From NCBI GenBank assembly GCA_050951725.1, contig JBMNJO010000001.1, positions 186,001 to 250,000 of the forward strand: 64,000 nt of DNA, read 5' to 3'. The notes below the pieces were generated by a model, which saw only the letters and a list, made by a program, of their open reading frames with translations, had not been told where the DNA came from and did no database searches. Positions within the stretch are counted from its first letter, which is position 1. The number at the start of each line of letters is the position of its first letter. This stretch comes from DTU052 sp050951725 (GTDB taxonomy: Bacteria > Bacillota > Syntrophomonadia > Syntrophomonadales > DTU052). Made by a program: the position numbers and the translations under genes. Positions 54,350-63,941 of this stretch are shown piece after piece.

Positions 54350-55681
54350 ATGCGAGTATTGGTAGTTGGCGGAGACGCGGCGGGTATGAGTGCTGCCTCG
54401 CGCCTTAAACGCAGCAATCAGGACATTGAGGTCGTGGTTTTTGAAAAGACGCGTGAGGTATCGTATGGTGCCTGCGGGATCCCGTACTATATCGCGGACC
54501 TGAATCCCCATCTCGATCTGATGCGGATTCGGCCGGTTGAGGAGTTCGAAAAGTCTGGCATCATAGTAAACTTGGAACACGAAGTCGTAAAAGTGAATCC
54601 TGCGAAGCAGTACATTACGGTACTGGACATACCTAATGGGACCTACCGTGACGAACCCTATGACAAGCTGATTGTTGCCAGCGGATCTTCGGCTAAGGTA
54701 CCGCCGATTCCCGGGGCGAACCTGCCTGGAGTTTTTACGGTAAAAACATTGTCTGACGCCCACGCCATTAAGACGCACCTACAGTTGCCGGAAGTTAAAA
54801 ATGTGGCGATTGTTGGTGGCGGCTACATTGGACTTGAGTTGGCGGAGGCATGTGTGCTGCAGCATAAAACAGTACGCATTTTCGAGGCGATGCCCAATTT
54901 GTTAAACGGGTTTGACGAGGAATTTGGAGAAGCCGTCGAGCAGGAACTAACCCGTCACGGTGTTGAGGTTCATACTGGTCAAGGGGTGGTGGAACTGTTA
55001 GGGGACGACCGTGTTCAAGGCCTGATTTGCAGCGACCAGACCTATAATGTGGATATGGTAATACTGGCGGTCGGTGTTCGTCCCAATACCTCGTTTATAG
55101 AAGATACGGAAATTAAAAAGGAGAACAACGGTGCCCTCACCACTAATGGCATGATGCAGACCTCGATTCCGAATGTGTTTGCGGCAGGTGATTGTGCGAC
55201 CGTTATGCACAAGATCCTGAAGCGGCCTGTGTATTTGCCGCTCGGTACCAATGCCAACAAACAGGGGCGTCTGGCAGCTGATGCGATCCTGGGCAAGCCA
55301 GTGTCTTTTGAAAACGCATTGGGGACGGCTATGCTTCGGTGTCTCGATTTGGAGCTTGCGAAGACAGGGATCACCGAACTGGATGCCCGGATGGCTGGAA
55401 TAGAAGTGAAGGCCGTAACAGTCAAGGCATTGTCACACGCCCCTTATTACCCGGAGCCGGTGCCGCTGACCATCAAGTTATGCTATGACCCGGTGACGCG
55501 CGTCTTGCTGGGGGCCCAGCTGATGGGGAAGAAAGAGTGCGCCTTAAGGGTCAATATCTTTGCCGTTGCGATCGACCGCGGTATGCGGGCAGAGGAACTC
55601 GGTTTGTTGGATCTGGGTTACGCACCACCGTTTGCTACAGTCTGGGATGCGGTGCAGATTGCGGCTAACGCTGTCAAGTAA
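54350..55681 (+). CDS. CoA-disulfide-reductase-like FAD oxidoreductase
   Basis: A 443-residue flavoprotein after GGGAGG. N-terminal FAD-binding VVGGDAAGMSAASRL, a redox Cys in YGACGIPYYI as in CoA-disulfide reductases and NADH oxidases, a central NAD(P)H fold (VGGGYIGLELAEA), FAD motif VFAAGDCATV and the C-terminal dimer domain. It probably reduces CoA disulfide, a persulfide or oxygen with NAD(P)H. It starts an operon with the thiolase and DUF35 genes (27-base gap), so a role in CoA-thiol balance during catabolism is plausible. Confidence 0.88.
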   Translation: MRVLVVGGDAAGMSAASRLKRSNQDIEVVVFEKTREVSYGACGIPYYIADLNPHLDLMRIRPVEEFEKSGIIVNLEHEVVKVNPAKQYITVLDIPNGTYRDEPYDKLIVASGSSAKVPPIPGANLPGVFTVKTLSDAHAIKTHLQLPEVKNVAIVGGGYIGLELAEACVLQHKTVRIFEAMPNLLNGFDEEFGEAVEQELTRHGVEVHTGQGVVELLGDDRVQGLICSDQTYNVDMVILAVGVRPNTSFIEDTEIKKENNGALTTNGMMQTSIPNVFAAGDCATVMHKILKRPVYLPLGTNANKQGRLAADAILGKPVSFENALGTAMLRCLDLELAKTGITELDARMAGIEVKAVTVKALSHAPYYPEPVPLTIKLCYDPVTRVLLGAQLMGKKECALRVNIFAVAIDRGMRAEELGLLDLGYAPPFATVWDAVQIAANAVK

Positions 55682-55708
55682 CATCATTAAAATTGGGGGT
55701 GAGAATTT

Positions 55709-56896
55709 GTGGACAATCAGCGACTGAGAAACAAGTATGCGATTGTCGGGGTCGGGTACACCCCGCAGGGGAAGGTGCCGGGACGGACCATGCTCAGCTT
55801 CCATCTGGAAGCTTGTGCGAACGCGATCAAAGACGCGGGCTTGCGCAAGGAAGATATTGATGGTTTGTTCTTGTACCGGCATTTTCCTCCGGTGAACAAT
55901 GACTATGATACTACCGCCTTCCTGGTGGCGGAGCAACTTGGCATACGTCCAGTCGCTTTGAACCAGGAGTATGATTGTTATCGCAGTTGGCTAACTCACG
56001 CCATCGGCCTGCTGGAGGCGGGGTTTTGCCGGTACGTGCTGGTTTCCTATGCTGATAATGCCCGCTCAGGTCGGCGGGCTTTTATGACTGAACTTGATCC
56101 CAACACTGGTAATTCAGCTAACGAGCTGCCTCCATTCGGCGACTTCAGTACCCTGGCCAAATACGCGATGGTGGCACGCCGGGCGATGCACGATGAAGGT
56201 ACCGGACCGCATGTATGGAAGGAGATCGCAGTTAACCAACGACGGTGGGCCAACCTTAACCCTATTGCGGGTATGTACAACAAGCCGCTGACCGCGGAGG
56301 ACTATTTTAACGATCCGTTGGTGGTTGAACCTTTTCGCACCCTGGACGCGGTTCCAGTCAGTGACGGTGGCCGGGCAGTAATAATAACCACGACCAAGCG
56401 CGCCAAGGATCTTAAGCACCCACCGGTTATGATTCGGGGGGTCGGTGAGTCGAATGTTCCCCTTTCACCCTTCCGCTTGAAGAACAAAGATGAAGCGAGC
56501 GCGGCAGCCGTGGCCGGACGCCGGGCTTTCCAGATGGCCGGGATTGAGCCGTACGATGTTGACGCCTGCCAGATCTACGACTGCTTTACCTTCACGGTTG
56601 AGCATACGCTGCGTGATTTGGGATATTTCAAGCCCGGGGAGAGTGAAGGCTGGTTTACGCCGGAACGAATCGGGCCCGGGGGCAGTTTGCCTTTGAATAC
56701 ATCTGGCGGGATGCTTTCGGAGGCCTATTTCATGGGGATGACGCCGGTCAGTGAGGCGGTTATGCAGCTGATGGGCCGTTGCGGTGAGCGTCAACTGGGT
56801 ATCTTACCGGGAACTAAGACTCCGCATCTGATGTTGGTTACCGACAATGGTGGTGTGCTGCAGAGCAACTGCACGATGGTATTGGAAAGGGGTTGA
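55709..56896 (+). CDS. Thiolase-fold protein (SCP-x/DUF35-partner type)
   Basis: A 395-residue thiolase-superfamily protein starting at GTG after GGGGGTGAG. The N-terminus (YAIVGVGYTPQG) and C-terminal LNTSGGMLSEAYFMG (the usual N-GG segment) are typical of lipid-transfer or SCP-x-type thiolases. The usual nucleophile region reads EYDCYRSWLTHAI, so a Cys is present but the context is unusual. Such thiolases act in complex with the DUF35 OB-fold protein encoded next door, for example BbsAB-type beta-ketothiolases and archaeal acetoacetyl-CoA thiolase complexes. It likely cleaves or forms a beta-ketoacyl-CoA. Confidence 0.85.
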   Translation: MDNQRLRNKYAIVGVGYTPQGKVPGRTMLSFHLEACANAIKDAGLRKEDIDGLFLYRHFPPVNNDYDTTAFLVAEQLGIRPVALNQEYDCYRSWLTHAIGLLEAGFCRYVLVSYADNARSGRRAFMTELDPNTGNSANELPPFGDFSTLAKYAMVARRAMHDEGTGPHVWKEIAVNQRRWANLNPIAGMYNKPLTAEDYFNDPLVVEPFRTLDAVPVSDGGRAVIITTTKRAKDLKHPPVMIRGVGESNVPLSPFRLKNKDEASAAAVAGRRAFQMAGIEPYDVDACQIYDCFTFTVEHTLRDLGYFKPGESEGWFTPERIGPGGSLPLNTSGGMLSEAYFMGMTPVSEAVMQLMGRCGERQLGILPGTKTPHLMLVTDNGGVLQSNCTMVLERG

Positions 56897-56901
56897 CCAG
56901 A

Positions 56902-57324
56902 ATGAGTGAAATAACCTATCAGCTCCCACCCCGAATCAGTGACGATACAGCCCCATTCTGGCAGGGCTGCCGGGAACGGCATCTGTTATTCCAGCGATGC
57001 TCAGCCTGCGGACATATACGGTACCCTATCTCGTTTATTTGTCCCGAATGCCTGTCATCCGCCCATGAGTGGGTCGAATCGCAGGGTAAGGGAAAAATCT
57101 ATTCATACGTGGTATTCCGCCGCGCCTTTCATCCGGCCGTATTAAACCGGGTTCCCTACGTAGTCGCGGTGGTGGAACTCGACGAGGGCCCCTCGTTTTT
57201 AACCAATATAGTAGACTGTCGCCCAGAACAGGTAGAATGTGACCAGAAGGTCAGCTTGAAATGGGAAGACTCAACCGAGGGGTTGTTCCTGCCTGTGTTT
57301 TGCATTAACGACAACCAGGATTAA
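56902..57324 (+). CDS. DUF35 OB-fold/zinc-ribbon thiolase partner
   Basis: A 140-residue protein with an N-terminal helix, a rubredoxin-like zinc ribbon (CSACGH then CPECLS) and an acyl-CoA-associated OB-fold (KIYSYVVFRRAFHP, VPYVVAVVELDEG). DUF35 proteins bind the thiolase and help channel acyl-CoA. The ATG at 56902 is chosen; an upstream TTG overlaps the thiolase stop region. The gap to the thiolase gene is only a few bases. Confidence 0.87.
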   Translation: MSEITYQLPPRISDDTAPFWQGCRERHLLFQRCSACGHIRYPISFICPECLSSAHEWVESQGKGKIYSYVVFRRAFHPAVLNRVPYVVAVVELDEGPSFLTNIVDCRPEQVECDQKVSLKWEDSTEGLFLPVFCINDNQD

Positions 57325-57464
57325 AACGCCAATGTGCCGGGTAAAAATGGACCGTGGCCAGGACCGGTAAGTGTAGCGGTGAAAGCCGCTTCACGGAGGA
57401 GCAGGGATATTATCGAGAATATGGTCATGGAAAGCCACGGTTTCCCGGTCGTATAAACCGTTAA

Positions 57465-57518
57465 CGTCACAAGTCCCTAGAGATAAAGGCATTACAGGGT
57501 GTTCTTGTGACGTTTTTA
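57465..57518 (+). terminator. Intrinsic terminator after thiolase operon
   Basis: CGTCACAAG (57465-57473) pairs perfectly with CTTGTGACG (57504-57512), extended by CCCT/AGGG inside, and is followed by TTTTT. The rest of the 380-base gap (57325-57703) holds no gene that I could support. Confidence 0.85.
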
Positions 57519-57703
57519 ATTGGTTCCATGTGTCTATTTGGCAAGGAATTATTCTTGTGACCTGCTGTTGTCATTAAGACCGGAGAAAATAGAAGCAGAC
57601 TGTGGGGTAAGACATAACAGCAATATGTATATATGGAAATGAATATAGCAGGGATAGAAGGAAGAAATGGGGAATACCTGAAGGGTCTGAAGGGGGTGTT
57701 AGC

Positions 57704-60700
57704 TTGAACAGGTTAATTGCCGAGCTTGATAAGGCCTGTAAGTTTTATTTGCTTGAAGAAAAGATTCTGGTGGTTCCTACATATCTGGCGGGGTACGAAC
57801 TGAGGAATGCCCTGGCTAGTTGTTCGCAGGGGTGGATCAACCTCCTGCCATCAACGGTTTCCGGCCTGGCATTTGAGGTGGCCGCACGCCGGATGGCTGA
57901 ACGGGGATACACCTTTTTGAACCAGCAGGGTGCCGCTCAGGTAGTAGAAGGTATCCTGAACGGACTGATTGCCGATGGCGAACTGGACTACTTTTCCGGG
58001 CAGACGAGGCTGACCGGTCTGGTTTCCGCCTTGACTTCTTCCATATTCGAGCTCCGTTACTGCGGGATTAAGGCAACAGAACTGAGAGAGACACAGTTTG
58101 TGGCTGCCAAAAAAGCTCGGGACCTTAAAAAAATATCGAAGAGCTACGAAGATTATCTGGATAGAAACCGGTTGGTCGACTCTCCGGGTCTAATACAAAT
58201 GGCGATCGATATTCTGACCGAGGGGAATCCGGTTGGCGGTCGGATTTACCTGGTTCCTTCATTCCTGGAATTATCGCCGTTAGAAGAACGTCTACTGAAC
58301 CTCCTTTCTTCGGGCGGGCAGCGAGTCCTGCTGGAAGCAGGCACAAGTTCAGATGATAACTTGATTTTCCCGGACCTGGGACGGGTGACGGTTGAACTTT
58401 TTAACGCCTACGGCATGGTTAACGAGGTCCGCGAGGTGTTACGCCGTCTGAATTCGAAGAATACACCGCTGGATAGGGTGACAGTGGCCTATTGCTCCAG
58501 CGAATACATACCAATTTTCTGGTCATTGGCCCGTAATCTGGGCTTTGGTCTTACCGTATTCGAGGGAATCCCGGCGTCCATGACCCGGTCTGGCCGTATA
58601 CTCCTGGGGTTGATTGAATGGGTCAGGCGGGACTTTGGGGTCACGCAGCTCATTAACCTGCTGCAGGAGTGCAATATAACCTGGTCCGGGCCGGATGGCC
58701 TCGAGATGTCCGTTTCTACTGCGGAAAGACTCCTCCACCGTGCCGGTATTGGCTGGGGAAGGGAGAGGTATACCTGTCTGCACGACTTGGCGGTAAGGCT
58801 GAAAGACCGGGCTTTGAGCCGGGATTACGACGAGGATAACGACAGTGGGCAGCATGAGGACTTGCTGCAGTCGCATCTGGCTGCCAAATTGTATTCCATC
58901 TTAAATGATTTACTACAGGCAATACCTGAGCCGGACGCGGAAAACAGGGTACCCCTGGATCAGTTGGAACGAGGGTTGGCGTCGCTGGTCAGGAAGCTGT
59001 CTCAAACCAGGGATGAGTTTGACAACTCCGCCCTGACCGGGATCATTGACCGGCTGGAACAGCGGGAAAACAGAGTAGAAGTAAAACTTAACGATGCCCT
59101 GGAACGAATTGAGAACCTGATATGTACCATGCGGGTAGGGAGAAGCGCCAGCCAACCTGGCTGCCTGCATCTGGTTGATTATCGGGACCTGGTATGGTCC
59201 GCCCGGCCGGTTACTTGCGTCGTAGGGCTGGATTCCGGGAATTTTCCTGGACGGGGCACTCAGGATCCGGTGCTGCTGGATTCGGAACGGTCACGTCTGC
59301 ACCCGGGTCTCAAGCTGGCCTCAGTCCGGCCCAGAAAGAATCAGAAAATGATGGAACTGAGCCTGGCTGCTCGGCAAGGCCGGGTAACCCTGAGCTGCAG
59401 TTGTTTCGACCTGATCCAGAACCGTTCACAGCACCCGGCATTTTTGCTCTTGAAAGCCTGGCGCCAGCTTGAGGGAGACGGCTCCCTCGATTACAGCGAT
59501 TTAGCAAAGGTACTGAAAGAACCGGCTGGGTTTACATCCCGCACCGATCACCTGCTCGATGAGGGAGAATGGTGGCTGCAGGCAGTCGTTGACCAGCAGG
59601 TAGAAGCGATACCTCTGATCCTCAAATCCTATCCCGGTCTGCATCAGGCGCTTGTAGCACAAAAAGCCCGGAGTGGAGACGCTATGAGCGAGTACGACGG
59701 GTTGGTGGAGGTGTCACCCTCCGATTATGATCCTCGCCGGCATATGAACAGGACTCTCTCCTGCAGCATGATAGAGCATCTGGCCGGTTGCCCTTTTTCG
59801 TATTTTCTTAGATACATTTTAGACGTTAAACCGCCGGACAGTATTGAATACGACCCTGACCGCTGGCTGCAGGCTGCCGACCGGGGGAACTTACTGCATG
59901 AGCTGTACTGTGATTTTATGCGCGGCATAGCACAAAACGGTGAGGAAATCGATGTGACCTTTCACTCTCCGATCCTGAGACAGATGGCAGAGGATAAGAT
60001 TAAATCCTATCGTAATCAGATACCTCCCCCCGATGAAATGGTTTTTGAGTTGGAGGCCGAGGAGATTCTGGAATGCTGTGAGCTATTCCTCAAAGGTCAT
60101 GACAAGGTGTTTGCTGGATACCATCCCCGGTACTTTGAGGTTCCGTTTGGGATGGGATGGGATACGGTAAACGAAGCCGGGATTGGCCTGGCTAACCCGG
60201 TAGAGATTGAACTGGGTTCCGGCGATAAAATCCGCCTGCGGGGTGTGATCGACCGTATCGATCGGAAAGACGATGGCAGCTTTGCGGTCTGGGACTACAA
60301 GACCGGGAGCTCGCGAAAGTATGCAGATCACCAGTACCTGTGCCGAGGGCGTCAGGTGCAGCATGCCCTCTACTCCATCGCAGCCGAGAAGATCCTGGCG
60401 ACCCAGGGGGTCCCTGATCCCCGGGTCCAGGAAGCCGGATACTACTTTCCCACCGAAAGGGGGGAGGGCCGCAGGGTAGTCCGCTGCCAGAACCAACGAG
60501 CCGTGGTTCTGGAGGCCCTGAACCACCTGTTTGACCTGCTGAAAACCGGGGTTTTCCCAGCTGCTGAAGATGGAGAACCCTGCGGGTACTGCGACTATAT
60601 TGAGATTTGTGGCGGTCCGGCTGCAGTTTCTCGAATCAAAACCCTGCTGGCGACTGAGGTGGCTTTGGAGCCCTGGAGGAGGGTGATGCAGATTGGGTAA
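57704..60700 (+). CDS. addB: AddB-like PD-(D/E)XK nuclease subunit
   Basis: Starts at TTG after GGGGGTG. The 998-residue protein ends in an AddB-type nuclease domain: MIEHLAGCPFSYFLRYIL, LLHELYCDF, GVIDRIDRKDDG, WDYKTGSSRKY (catalytic Asp-x-Lys), and final cysteines CGYCDYIEIC. With the upstream Cys these should ligate the AddB Fe-S cluster. The N-terminus (ILVVPTYLAGYELRNAL) lacks the Walker A motif of Bacillus AddB, and the protein is shorter than that of Bacillus (about 1160). It likely pairs with the AddA gene that overlaps it by 8 bases, for double-strand break processing. Confidence 0.83.
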   Translation: MNRLIAELDKACKFYLLEEKILVVPTYLAGYELRNALASCSQGWINLLPSTVSGLAFEVAARRMAERGYTFLNQQGAAQVVEGILNGLIADGELDYFSGQTRLTGLVSALTSSIFELRYCGIKATELRETQFVAAKKARDLKKISKSYEDYLDRNRLVDSPGLIQMAIDILTEGNPVGGRIYLVPSFLELSPLEERLLNLLSSGGQRVLLEAGTSSDDNLIFPDLGRVTVELFNAYGMVNEVREVLRRLNSKNTPLDRVTVAYCSSEYIPIFWSLARNLGFGLTVFEGIPASMTRSGRILLGLIEWVRRDFGVTQLINLLQECNITWSGPDGLEMSVSTAERLLHRAGIGWGRERYTCLHDLAVRLKDRALSRDYDEDNDSGQHEDLLQSHLAAKLYSILNDLLQAIPEPDAENRVPLDQLERGLASLVRKLSQTRDEFDNSALTGIIDRLEQRENRVEVKLNDALERIENLICTMRVGRSASQPGCLHLVDYRDLVWSARPVTCVVGLDSGNFPGRGTQDPVLLDSERSRLHPGLKLASVRPRKNQKMMELSLAARQGRVTLSCSCFDLIQNRSQHPAFLLLKAWRQLEGDGSLDYSDLAKVLKEPAGFTSRTDHLLDEGEWWLQAVVDQQVEAIPLILKSYPGLHQALVAQKARSGDAMSEYDGLVEVSPSDYDPRRHMNRTLSCSMIEHLAGCPFSYFLRYILDVKPPDSIEYDPDRWLQAADRGNLLHELYCDFMRGIAQNGEEIDVTFHSPILRQMAEDKIKSYRNQIPPPDEMVFELEAEEILECCELFLKGHDKVFAGYHPRYFEVPFGMGWDTVNEAGIGLANPVEIELGSGDKIRLRGVIDRIDRKDDGSFAVWDYKTGSSRKYADHQYLCRGRQVQHALYSIAAEKILATQGVPDPRVQEAGYYFPTERGEGRRVVRCQNQRAVVLEALNHLFDLLKTGVFPAAEDGEPCGYCDYIEICGGPAAVSRIKTLLATEVALEPWRRVMQIG

Positions 60701-63700
60701 AGCCATGAAATTAACCGACGACGCGGCCCGACAACAGATAAAAGTTGATCTTGATAGCTGCCTGCTGGTGGAAGCCGGGGCTGGTTCCGGCAAGACTGCC
60801 AGCCTGGTATCCCGCATGCTGGCCTTGGTACGGGAAGGCAAGTGCCAGATCTCCACGATAGCCGCGGTAACCTTTACCCGGAAAGCGGCTGCCGAGATGA
60901 AGGGCCGTCTGCAGATTTCGCTCGAAAAAGCCCTGAGGAAAGAAAACGACTCAGCCAAAAAGGAGCGGCTGGCGCAGGCTCTGAAGGATATAGACAGCTG
61001 CTGCATCGGCACCATTCATGCATTCTGCGGGCAACTTCTGCGGGAAAGGCCGGTTGAGGCCGGGCTCGACCCGGGGTTTGTGGAAATGGATGAACTGGAG
61101 GACCGGTTGTTCTGCCGGCAGGTTTGGAAGGAATACCTGATGGATACCCGGGTGAAGAATCCTGGGGCCATCCAATCGCTAGTCGAAATTGATATCGATA
61201 TGCGGGATCTGGAACCGCTTTTTGTGACCCTCTGTATGTATCCGGAGGTTGAGGTAATTCGCCAGGCAGTGCCTTATCCCCATCTGGGCCCAGTGAAGAC
61301 CGAACTCGACGCCCTGATGAAACTGGTTGCCCAACGCTGGCCGCAAAGCGATTCGCCGAGGGGCCCTGATTCTCTGCAGACCATCCTGGCCCAGGTGAAA
61401 CAGCGTCTGGAATTCCTGGGTACCAGTGATGACCTGAAATTCCTGCGGGTGCTGGAGATCATGGAAAAAACGGGGAACATAACCCTGAACCGCTGGGATA
61501 AGCCCGACGATGCCAAAGAAGTAAAAAAGGCCTATGAGTTGTTCCAGGACGAGTATGTAAAACCGACTTTGCGAAAGTGGCGCGAATACCGGCACCAGAG
61601 GCTGATCGACTTTGTCCTGCCGGCTGTTACAAGGTGCCAGGAGAGGCGGATTGAGGACGCCCGCTTAAACTACCAGGACCTCCTGATGCTCGCCCTGCAG
61701 ATGCTCAAAAATAACCCGGAGGTCCGGGAATACTTTCAAAGCCGCTACACCCACCTGTTGATAGATGAGTTTCAGGACACCGATCCCCTGCAGGCGGAGA
61801 TCCTGTTCTATCTTACCGGGCAGGATACCACTGAACCCGACTGGCGGCAACTTACCCCCCGGCCAGGCAGCCTGTTCGTGGTCGGTGATCCCAAGCAGTC
61901 CATCTACCGTTTCCGCCGGGCGGACATCGATACCTATAACGAAGCAAAACGGTTGATTGAAAAGGCCGGTGGCCAGGTGCTGAACCTTACCTCCAACTTC
62001 CGCTCCGTGAAAGAGATAGGGGAATGGGTCAACCAGTCGTTTGCCAACCTGCTTCCCCCGAAATCTGATCAATATCAGGCCAGCTTCGCCCGGCTGGACA
62101 CAGTACGGGATTCTGGCTCTGGAGACCTGTGCGGGGTTCGGAAAATCTCTATTCCGAAAGTAGATCGCCACAAACAAGAGGTAATTGCGGCCCTGGATGC
62201 ACAGCGAATTGCACGGTGGATTCGTTTTGCCCTGGACGATGGTATCACCCTGAGCCGAACTGAGGAAGAAACAGCCGACGGGGCTGACGGTCGTGCGCGG
62301 CCTCGGGATTTCCTGATTCTTTTCCGTTACAAGGCTCACATGACCGTCTATGCACAGGCCCTCGAAGAGTACGGTATTCCTTATAAGATGTCAGGTGGCG
62401 ACGGGTTCTCCACCTCAGGCGAACTCCTCCAACTGATCAGGCTTCTGCGGGTCTTGCTTGATCCACAAAACCCGGTCAAACTACTGGCAGTCCTGCGAGG
62501 GCCCCTCTTCGGATTCAGCGACAACCAATTGTTGCGTTTTCGCCGGGCCTGGGGACAGTTTAACTATGAATATCCGGTCCCGGAAACCCTGGCACCGGAG
62601 GATGCCAAGCCTTTCTCGGCAGCCTTTGAGATGCTCCAAAGATTTCGGGTATATCTTGACCGTCTGCCCGGCAGTGTGGCCTTGCAGCGCATCACCGTGG
62701 AAGCTGGAATTCTGCCCATTGCAGCCGCAGGAGAATTGGGCAAAAGCCAGGCCGGATATCTGCTCCAGGCTCAAGAGCTTCTGGCTGCCGCCGAACGTTC
62801 GGGACGGGTTTCCCCATCGCAACTCGTGGAATACCTGGAGGTCCTTTACGAACAGGGAGTAGAGGAGGACATAACCGTCCTCCCGGAGATGGACGATGCA
62901 GTCCGCCTGATGAACCTCCACAAAGCCAAAGGTCTCGAGGCCCCGGTAGTCTTCCTGGCCCACCCTGGCAAAACGGTCAACCGCGAACCGTCCAGTCACA
63001 TTGACCGGCAAGCAGGAATACCGGTCGGTTACTACGTGGTGGAGAAGAAAGGCCCCTTTAACAGCTCCCAGGTATTGGGTTACCCACTACAGTGGGAAGA
63101 ACACCTGGAGAAGGAAATGGAATACACAGCCGCGGAAGAGATACGCCTCCTGTATGTGGCAGCCACCCGGGCCAGAAACCTGCTGGTGGTCAGCTGTTAC
63201 GAGGGCAAACCCGAAAAAAGTGCGTGGGTAAAGCTGGAAGGATTCTGTTCCGGGCTGCCGGAGTTGGAAGATGTAAAGGCTAAAAAGCCTGACACCCCTA
63301 ACCGGACTAACCTGCAACCTGATGACCTGCAGAACGCTCGAAAGAGGTTTTTCGAATCCAATACCGCCATTATTGCCCCGAGCTATTCCATAACCTCGGT
63401 GAAGCAAATTGTCCAAAGCTCTTCGACCCGGCCTGCTGCTGAGAAAACCGGCAAAGGTGCTGGTTGGGGACTGGTCATCCACCGGGTTCTGGCCGCTTTA
63501 GCCGCGGGTCCGGTACCTGACCTGGAACTCCTGGTCGAAAACGCTCTAGCTGAAGAGGAGCGGTCCCCGGAAGAAAAGGACGAAGTCCTTTTGTTGCTCC
63601 AGGGAATCACGAAATCTTCCCTATGGCAGCGCCTGTCTCAGAGTTCACGCCGGTTTATGGAGATTCCTTTTTCGAATAAAGTAACGGATGACTCTCTGGG

Positions 63701-63941
63701 GATACCAGGTGGAACAATCGTGAACGGGGTGATTGACCTGGTCTTCGAGGAAGCAGGAGGCTGGGTGATTGCCGACTACAAAACCGATGCTATCACCAGT
63801 CCCGAAAAACTGCAGGAACTAACAGTCTACTATGCTCCGCAAGTCAAGCTTTACACGAGATTCTGGGAATCACTGACCGGGGAAAAGGTTAAAGAGGCCG
63901 GAATGTACTTTACATCGGTAGGCGAGTGGGTCGAGGTGTAG
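60693..63941 (+). CDS. addA: AddA-like UvrD helicase/nuclease
   Basis: A 1082-residue superfamily 1 helicase. Motifs: Walker A EAGAGSGKTASL, TFTRKAAAEMKGRL, GTIHAFC, LLIDEFQDTDPLQAE (motif II), VVGDPKQSIYRFRRAD, LTSNFRS, MNLHKAKGLEAPVVFLAHP and LLYVAATRARNLLVVS. A C-terminal PD-(D/E)XK nuclease (GVIDLVFEEAGGWVIADYKTD) follows. With AddB it would unwind and resect DNA ends for recombination, the Firmicutes counterpart of RecBCD. The start is TTG 60693 overlapping addB, or ATG 60705. It is complete; the last 59 bases of the window hold nothing recognisable. Confidence 0.9.
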   Translation: MGKAMKLTDDAARQQIKVDLDSCLLVEAGAGSGKTASLVSRMLALVREGKCQISTIAAVTFTRKAAAEMKGRLQISLEKALRKENDSAKKERLAQALKDIDSCCIGTIHAFCGQLLRERPVEAGLDPGFVEMDELEDRLFCRQVWKEYLMDTRVKNPGAIQSLVEIDIDMRDLEPLFVTLCMYPEVEVIRQAVPYPHLGPVKTELDALMKLVAQRWPQSDSPRGPDSLQTILAQVKQRLEFLGTSDDLKFLRVLEIMEKTGNITLNRWDKPDDAKEVKKAYELFQDEYVKPTLRKWREYRHQRLIDFVLPAVTRCQERRIEDARLNYQDLLMLALQMLKNNPEVREYFQSRYTHLLIDEFQDTDPLQAEILFYLTGQDTTEPDWRQLTPRPGSLFVVGDPKQSIYRFRRADIDTYNEAKRLIEKAGGQVLNLTSNFRSVKEIGEWVNQSFANLLPPKSDQYQASFARLDTVRDSGSGDLCGVRKISIPKVDRHKQEVIAALDAQRIARWIRFALDDGITLSRTEEETADGADGRARPRDFLILFRYKAHMTVYAQALEEYGIPYKMSGGDGFSTSGELLQLIRLLRVLLDPQNPVKLLAVLRGPLFGFSDNQLLRFRRAWGQFNYEYPVPETLAPEDAKPFSAAFEMLQRFRVYLDRLPGSVALQRITVEAGILPIAAAGELGKSQAGYLLQAQELLAAAERSGRVSPSQLVEYLEVLYEQGVEEDITVLPEMDDAVRLMNLHKAKGLEAPVVFLAHPGKTVNREPSSHIDRQAGIPVGYYVVEKKGPFNSSQVLGYPLQWEEHLEKEMEYTAAEEIRLLYVAATRARNLLVVSCYEGKPEKSAWVKLEGFCSGLPELEDVKAKKPDTPNRTNLQPDDLQNARKRFFESNTAIIAPSYSITSVKQIVQSSSTRPAAEKTGKGAGWGLVIHRVLAALAAGPVPDLELLVENALAEEERSPEEKDEVLLLLQGITKSSLWQRLSQSSRRFMEIPFSNKVTDDSLGIPGGTIVNGVIDLVFEEAGGWVIADYKTDAITSPEKLQELTVYYAPQVKLYTRFWESLTGEKVKEAGMYFTSVGEWVEV

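Noticed and set aside
60083..61015. 310-residue minus-strand frame across the addB/addA junction
   Set aside because: It lies opposite nuclease and Walker A motifs on the plus strand and shows no family features or start signal.
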